From Sphingopyxis sp. (GTDB lineage Bacteria; Pseudomonadota; Alphaproteobacteria; Sphingomonadales; Sphingomonadaceae): a stretch of 64,000 nt of DNA. Below are positions 62,703-64,000 of the stretch, piece by piece. How positions within the stretch are numbered: position 1 is the first letter of the stretch; each line of letters opens with the position of its first letter. A program made the translations under genes and the position numbers. The DNA is taken from positions 50,709 through 114,708 of the forward strand of contig JAIXHQ010000007.1 of assembly GCA_030145715.1 (NCBI GenBank), written 5' to 3'. Under the pieces are notes generated by a model. The model saw only the letters and a list, made by a program, of their open reading frames with translations. It did not search any database and was not told the DNA's origin.

Positions 62703-63346
62703 CGGCCCTCCTCGCCCTGTTCTGGCGCGACCTTCGCCGCGCATGGGGCAGCGGGGCCTTGTGGCTGCCGGTGCTGTTTTTCCTGCTCGTCGCAACCGCA
62801 TTTCCCTTTGCCGTCGGCCCCGACGCGCCATTGCTGCGCCGCGCCGGCGGCGGGATGGTCTGGGTGGCGGCGCTGCTTGCGGCGCTGCTCCCGATCGACC
62901 GGCTGGTGCGGCTGGACAAAGATGCGGGCGTCCTCGATCAACTCGCGGTGCGCGGCTTTGCCGATGAAGTGATCGCGGCGGTCAAGATCGGCGCCCATGC
63001 CATTGGTTTCGGGCTGCCTTTGCTGATCGCCCTGCTCCCCGCCTCGGCGCTGCTGGCACAGGATAGCGCCCGCATCCAACTGCTCGCCACGGGGATCGCC
63101 ATCGCCATCCCCGCCCTCGCCTCGCTCGCGGTGCTCAGCGCCGCGCTGACCGCGAACCTGAAAGGCGGCAGCGCGATCGGCGGGCTGCTGATCCTGCCGC
63201 TCGCGGTCCCGATGCTGATCTTCGGCGCCGGAATGCTCGACCCGTCGGGACGGGGGGCAATCAAGCTGCTTGCCGCAACAAGCCTGCTGCTGACCGTCAT
63301 CGGACCGTTTGCGGCGGGCGCGGCGCTGCGTGGGCTACGCGAATGA
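62699..63346 (+). CDS. ccmB: Heme exporter membrane protein CcmB
   Basis: CcmB is the membrane partner of CcmA. The 215-aa protein has six helices and family segments (LFWRDLRRAWGSGALWLPVLFFLLV, LDKDAGVLDQLAVRG, GLLILPLAVPMLIFG). The expected ccmC is not seen downstream; repeats and an IS30 element follow instead, so ccmC must lie elsewhere or beyond the window. Confidence 0.93.
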   Translation: MTALLALFWRDLRRAWGSGALWLPVLFFLLVATAFPFAVGPDAPLLRRAGGGMVWVAALLAALLPIDRLVRLDKDAGVLDQLAVRGFADEVIAAVKIGAHAIGFGLPLLIALLPASALLAQDSARIQLLATGIAIAIPALASLAVLSAALTANLKGGSAIGGLLILPLAVPMLIFGAGMLDPSGRGAIKLLAATSLLLTVIGPFAAGAALRGLRE

Positions 63347-63390
63347 CTCGCCAGTCGCAATGACCGCTAACGACCGGAAGCGGACATAAA

Positions 63391-63524
63391 TCCTCCCTGG
63401 GGTGCAGTCATGGGGAGGTGGCATCGCGAAGCGATGACGGAGGGGCCTTTGGCGCAAGGCCGCAGCCCCTCCACCCCCGCCTGCGGCGGCGGTCCCCCTC
63501 CCCATCGCCGCGCGACAGGGAGGA
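63391..63524. repeat. Nested inverted repeat with CCTCCC arms
   Basis: Outer arms TCCTCCCTG (63391-63399) and CAGGGAGGA (63516-63524) enclose inner arms TGGGGAGG (63411-63418) and CCTCCCCA (63497-63504). Similar 'CCTCCCCA' intergenic elements are common in alphaproteobacteria. Confidence 0.65.
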
Positions 63525-63561
63525 CCGGCAGGAACCAACCGGAACAGCCCCACCCTAAACC

Positions 63562-63642
63562 CGTTCGCATCGAGCGAAGTCGAAATGCCCCTCGGGCCAG
63601 GCGCGGCGTCGATAGTCGTCTCGACTTCGCTCGACACGAACG
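63562..63642. repeat. Inverted repeat with CGAGCGAAGTCGA arms
   Basis: Arms of 22 bp (63562-63583 and 63621-63642) match with two mismatches. The arm core, GAGCGAAGTCGA, is a widespread sphingomonad intergenic repeat. Confidence 0.7.
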
Positions 63643-63675
63643 GAAAAGCGACGGTCGGCAGCCCATAGAAATTTA

Positions 63676-63741
63676 GCGCAGAGGCGCAGAGATCGCAGAG
63701 AGGAGTGCCCATATTTCTCTGCGCCCTTCCCGCCTCTGCGC
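63676..63741. repeat. Dispersed inverted repeat, copy B (copy A at 8194-8264)
   Basis: Perfect 11-bp arms GCGCAGAGGCG (63676-63686) and CGCCTCTGCGC (63731-63741). Same family as copy A, about 55 kb away. Confidence 0.65.
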
Positions 63742-63794
63742 GAAATATTTGAGAGGGCAACTTGCGACCATTAGCGAACCTCTACCCGTCGTCA

Positions 63795-63848
63795 CCCCGG
63801 ACTTTGATCCGGGGTCCATGACTTCAACGCCGCCGTGGATCCCTCTGA
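63795..63848. repeat. Palindromic repeat arm (CCCCGGA...TCCGGGG) apparently cut by the IS30 element
   Basis: The hairpin CCCCGGA-N6-TCCGGGG (63795-63814) is followed by GTCCATGAC and, at 63834-63842, GTGGATCCC. Full copies of this alphaproteobacterial repeat normally continue with a second CGGATCAAGTCCGGG arm; here IS30-like sequence begins instead. Confidence 0.6.
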
Positions 63849-64000
63849 GTTCACAAACGAAGTGCAACACCGCGTACAGGTGCTGCCATGTCGAGATACC
63901 GCCAGTTATCGATTGAGGAACGCTGTTCGATTGCCCGTCTTCATGAAGACGGGCAATCGATCCGGCAAATCGCGGCAGCTCTGGATCGCCAGCCGTCGAC
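63848..64000 (+). mobile_element. IS30-family insertion sequence, left end (element continues beyond the window)
   Basis: It consists of the transposase start at 63888 and about 40 bases of upstream sequence (TGAGTTCACAAACGAAGTGC, near 63847), probably the left inverted repeat. The exact boundary cannot be fixed without the other end. Confidence 0.75.
63888..64000 (+). CDS. IS30-family transposase, N-terminal fragment, cut by window edge
   Basis: The 37 visible codons read MSRYRQLSIEERCSIARLHE, then DGQSIRQIAAALDRQPST, the helix-turn-helix of IS30 transposases, which binds the element ends. Catalysis would be by a DDE domain outside the window. The ATG is followed by a short leader; no strong ribosome site is seen. 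Confidence 0.9.
   Translation, partial: MSRYRQLSIEERCSIARLHEDGQSIRQIAAALDRQPS

Larger units (their letters stand above)
63347..63887. other. Repeat mosaic between ccmB and the IS30 element
   Basis: No gene is supported in these 541 bases. It is built from at least four families of inverted repeat (63391-63524, 63562-63642, 63676-63741, 63795-63814), annotated separately. Confidence 0.75.

Overview
The window looks like chromosome from a high-GC alphaproteobacterium of the Sphingomonadaceae, most likely Sphingopyxis or a close relative. This is inferred from protein sequence character and from gene order (coxB-coxA-ctaB, pyrE-pdxJ-acpS-lepB, rpmF-plsX-fabH-ihfA-merR), together with a class I lysyl-tRNA synthetase and a GGAAC/CGTT general-stress promoter. 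Almost everything is chromosomal housekeeping. The only mobile element seen is an IS30-family insertion sequence cut by the right edge. No tRNA, rRNA or CRISPR array was found.

Layout. 1-3245: cytochrome c oxidase genes on the minus strand (ctaC, ctaD, start of ctaB). 3341-7311: a plus-strand chain, pyrE-pdxJ-small membrane protein-acpS-lepB-AI-2E-type permease, mostly translationally coupled. 7349-8587: FKBP and S21, separated by a palindrome-rich gap. 8895-12808: aldolase, orphan 2Fe-2S subunit, RcnB-like protein with an Asp/Asn repeat, amidohydrolase. 12819-19207: a five-module c-di-GMP protein, fatty acid desaturase, a minimal asparaginase coupled to lysK, a lone PilZ protein. 19331-22672: DinG-like helicase and SixA-like phosphatase. 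22690-25778: rpmF-plsX-fabH-ihfA-merR. 26186-35250: small metabolic, envelope and stress genes (MAPEG, MBL hydrolase, aspartic protease, ygfZ, pyrC, rarD, csbD, thiS-thiG). 35330-37689: aroQ-accB-accC. 37779-39998: two convergent L,D-transpeptidases of different families. 40168-42234: arsC-like, recF and a predicted sigma-54 unit encoding a 37-aa microprotein and PspC. 42430-50948: rpoB-rpoC. 51351-58344: a block of unrelated genes (DUF4197, an unknown pair, MASE1-GGDEF, TetR/carotenoid oxygenase, Ala/Pro-rich membrane protein). 58457-59402: rplJ-rplL. 59733-63346: APC permease, pterin dehydratase, zincin-ccmA-ccmB. 63347-64000: repeat mosaic and the IS30 end.

How the genes relate. Many neighbours share envelope or membrane roles: fatty acid initiation (accBC, plsX, fabH, acpS), lipid desaturation, signal peptidase, cell-wall cross-linking and phage-shock-type response. 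Two c-di-GMP enzymes and two PilZ domains lie in the window. The clearest departures from the usual plan are the separation of rplJL from rpoBC by about 7.5 kb, with rpoB apparently owning a strong promoter; a sigma-54-type promoter with an upstream palindrome in front of the microprotein-pspC pair; an IS30 element apparently sitting inside a palindromic repeat; and several recent-looking tandem duplications.
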